Source: Gloeopeniophorella convolvens
Taxonomy: Eukaryota > Basidiomycota > Agaricomycetes > Russulales
Direction of reading: 5' to 3'
NCBI GenBank assembly: GCA_022496205.1
Contig: WTXD01000032.1
Location: 1 to 64,000, forward strand
DNA length: 64,000 bases
Made by a program: the position numbers and the translations under genes. Of the stretch, positions 63,401-64,000 are shown in pieces. Numbering within the stretch: the stretch's first letter is position 1; each line of letters starts with the position of its first letter. A model generated the notes under the pieces. The model did no database searches. It was not told the DNA's origin and saw nothing but the letters and a program-made list of their open reading frames with translations.

Positions 63401-64000
63401 GTCGCGATTGTCGACAGGTTCAGGAAATTGCTTGCGCCATGTTGTTGAGCAAACCGGATGGTAGGTATGCCTATTAAGCCTCAGTTCCAGAGTACTGGGT
63501 ACCAATTGTACAACTTGCCAACTTCATTGAACATGGACAACGCCGCGCTGACGGCTTCAAGATGTTCCCCCATGTCTGCCATCAGGTCCATGATGTAACG
63601 CTGAATTGGCGGGCTCTTAAGTTCGCCTAACAGTGGCTGAGCACGGCGTATATGGTAACTAAGAGCCACGTACCTCCATATGTGACCAAGCAAGACGCCC
63701 AATACTGGCGGCGACTAGACGATCAGAAGAGTCTCTAGAGGGCCAAGTAGCGAACGTACTCTAAGGTCGTCCCCGAATGCGACGATGGGTGCATCTACCG
63801 CTTTGTCCGCGAACTCGGGGAATTCGCTAAGGCTATAAAGAAACCTAGAAAGGTCGCGAGAAAACAAATCTAGCTGCTCCGGGAAATCTTCCACATCAAG
63901 CTTGTCAAAGGGCAACCTTCGTCGAACACGCGATGAGCGGCCCAACTTCTCGAGACGGCGTTTGGGTAGCTTGATCCGGCTCATAAGAGACTCCCTGGGA
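60410..64000 (-). CDS. WD40-repeat protein with an N-terminal membrane region, 5' end beyond the right edge
   Basis: Exon-like segments run from the right edge (PFDKLDVEDFPEQLDLFSRDLSRFLYSLSEF, about 63800-63910) through PIQRYIMDLMADMGEHLEAV. Next come membrane helices (FFSAVTATTLQFSYQT; FWFTSMVFSIAAAVNSLLG; WVLVWLKHTPLVFLVVSVACFSIG; ITTIFTAFSSFGLVTVSTWFV), then a basic linker. LKELRPTQDF and HQALVRQLQFSPDGKFLATS (about 62240-62320) open the propeller. WD blocks continue with VMPDGQRLIG, CRAEKQI, HNIRHIALAHNGQSVLVSYE, PSYFGGTDDELVLCAGK, GDIHIWDRESA and FATGSHDGTVQIW, ending in an acidic tail (DEDDGDDEDDDDDD) at 60410. The propeller resembles the WDR26/Gid7 type; the membrane-plus-WD40 combination is typical of basidiomycetes. 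Its role is not known; Gid7-type propellers serve ubiquitin ligases. Exact exon borders were not all fixed. Confidence 0.82.

Overview
This is a stretch of fungal nuclear chromosome, almost certainly from an Agaricomycete (mushroom or bracket-fungus lineage). The genes are densely split by introns of about 50-60 bases with GTRNGT/YAG borders, coding GC is high, and several families are basidiomycete-specific: a DUF6535-type membrane protein, a many-exon seven-helix membrane protein, and a WD40 protein with an N-terminal membrane region. Retroelement debris of Ty3/gypsy and Ty1/copia type is present. I rebuilt exons by hand from splice borders, reading phase and family conservation. Most multi-exon models below close exactly in phase, but none is backed by transcript data.

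Layout. 1-6.3 kb is a transposon graveyard: a decayed Ty3/gypsy Gag on the minus strand, then a 5'-truncated Ty1/copia Pol on the plus strand whose integrase is split by a 705-bp solo LTR with a 5-bp target duplication. 6.3-12.3 kb is gene-poor, with one two-exon orphan gene (9.0-10.1 kb), a transporter-like exon fragment and inverted/dispersed repeats. 12.3-17 kb holds two tandem cytochrome P450 genes with matching 11-exon structures. 17.2-20.2 kb holds three minus-strand paralogues of a glycine/glutamine-rich family, the middle one shrunken. A MITE-like element (20.5-21.0 kb) follows, then NAD-dependent formate dehydrogenase with an apparent in-frame stop at a splice border.

23.8-29.6 kb carries the DUF6535-type protein, a protein-L-isoaspartate methyltransferase with a 2-base frameshift, and a 14-exon seven-helix membrane protein. 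30.8-34.8 kb has a tandem-repeat low-complexity ORF and a TBC (Rab-GAP) pseudogene. 34.8-41.5 kb is mostly repeat-like or empty except for an AIF/FSP1-type flavoprotein.

41.5-53.9 kb is a compact housekeeping block: a Q-rich zinc-binding-like protein, the protein prenyltransferase alpha subunit, the mRNA export factor ALY/Yra1 (with a 731-base intron), RNA polymerase III subunit RPC31/RPC7 (divergent from ALY), a secreted cysteine-rich protein, 2-oxoglutarate dehydrogenase E2, and a protein ending in an EDC1/PNRC-type decapping motif. 53.9-58.8 kb is gene-poor and pyrimidine-rich. 58.8-64 kb has homoserine dehydrogenase and the WD40 membrane protein, which runs off the right edge.

The most interesting points are the long ALY intron (yeast YRA1 autoregulates through a similarly long intron), the FDH stop at an exon end, the three-member paralogue array, the nested LTR, the MITE, and the decapping-type motif. 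I found no CRISPR, rRNA or convincing tRNA, and no clearly new multi-gene system.
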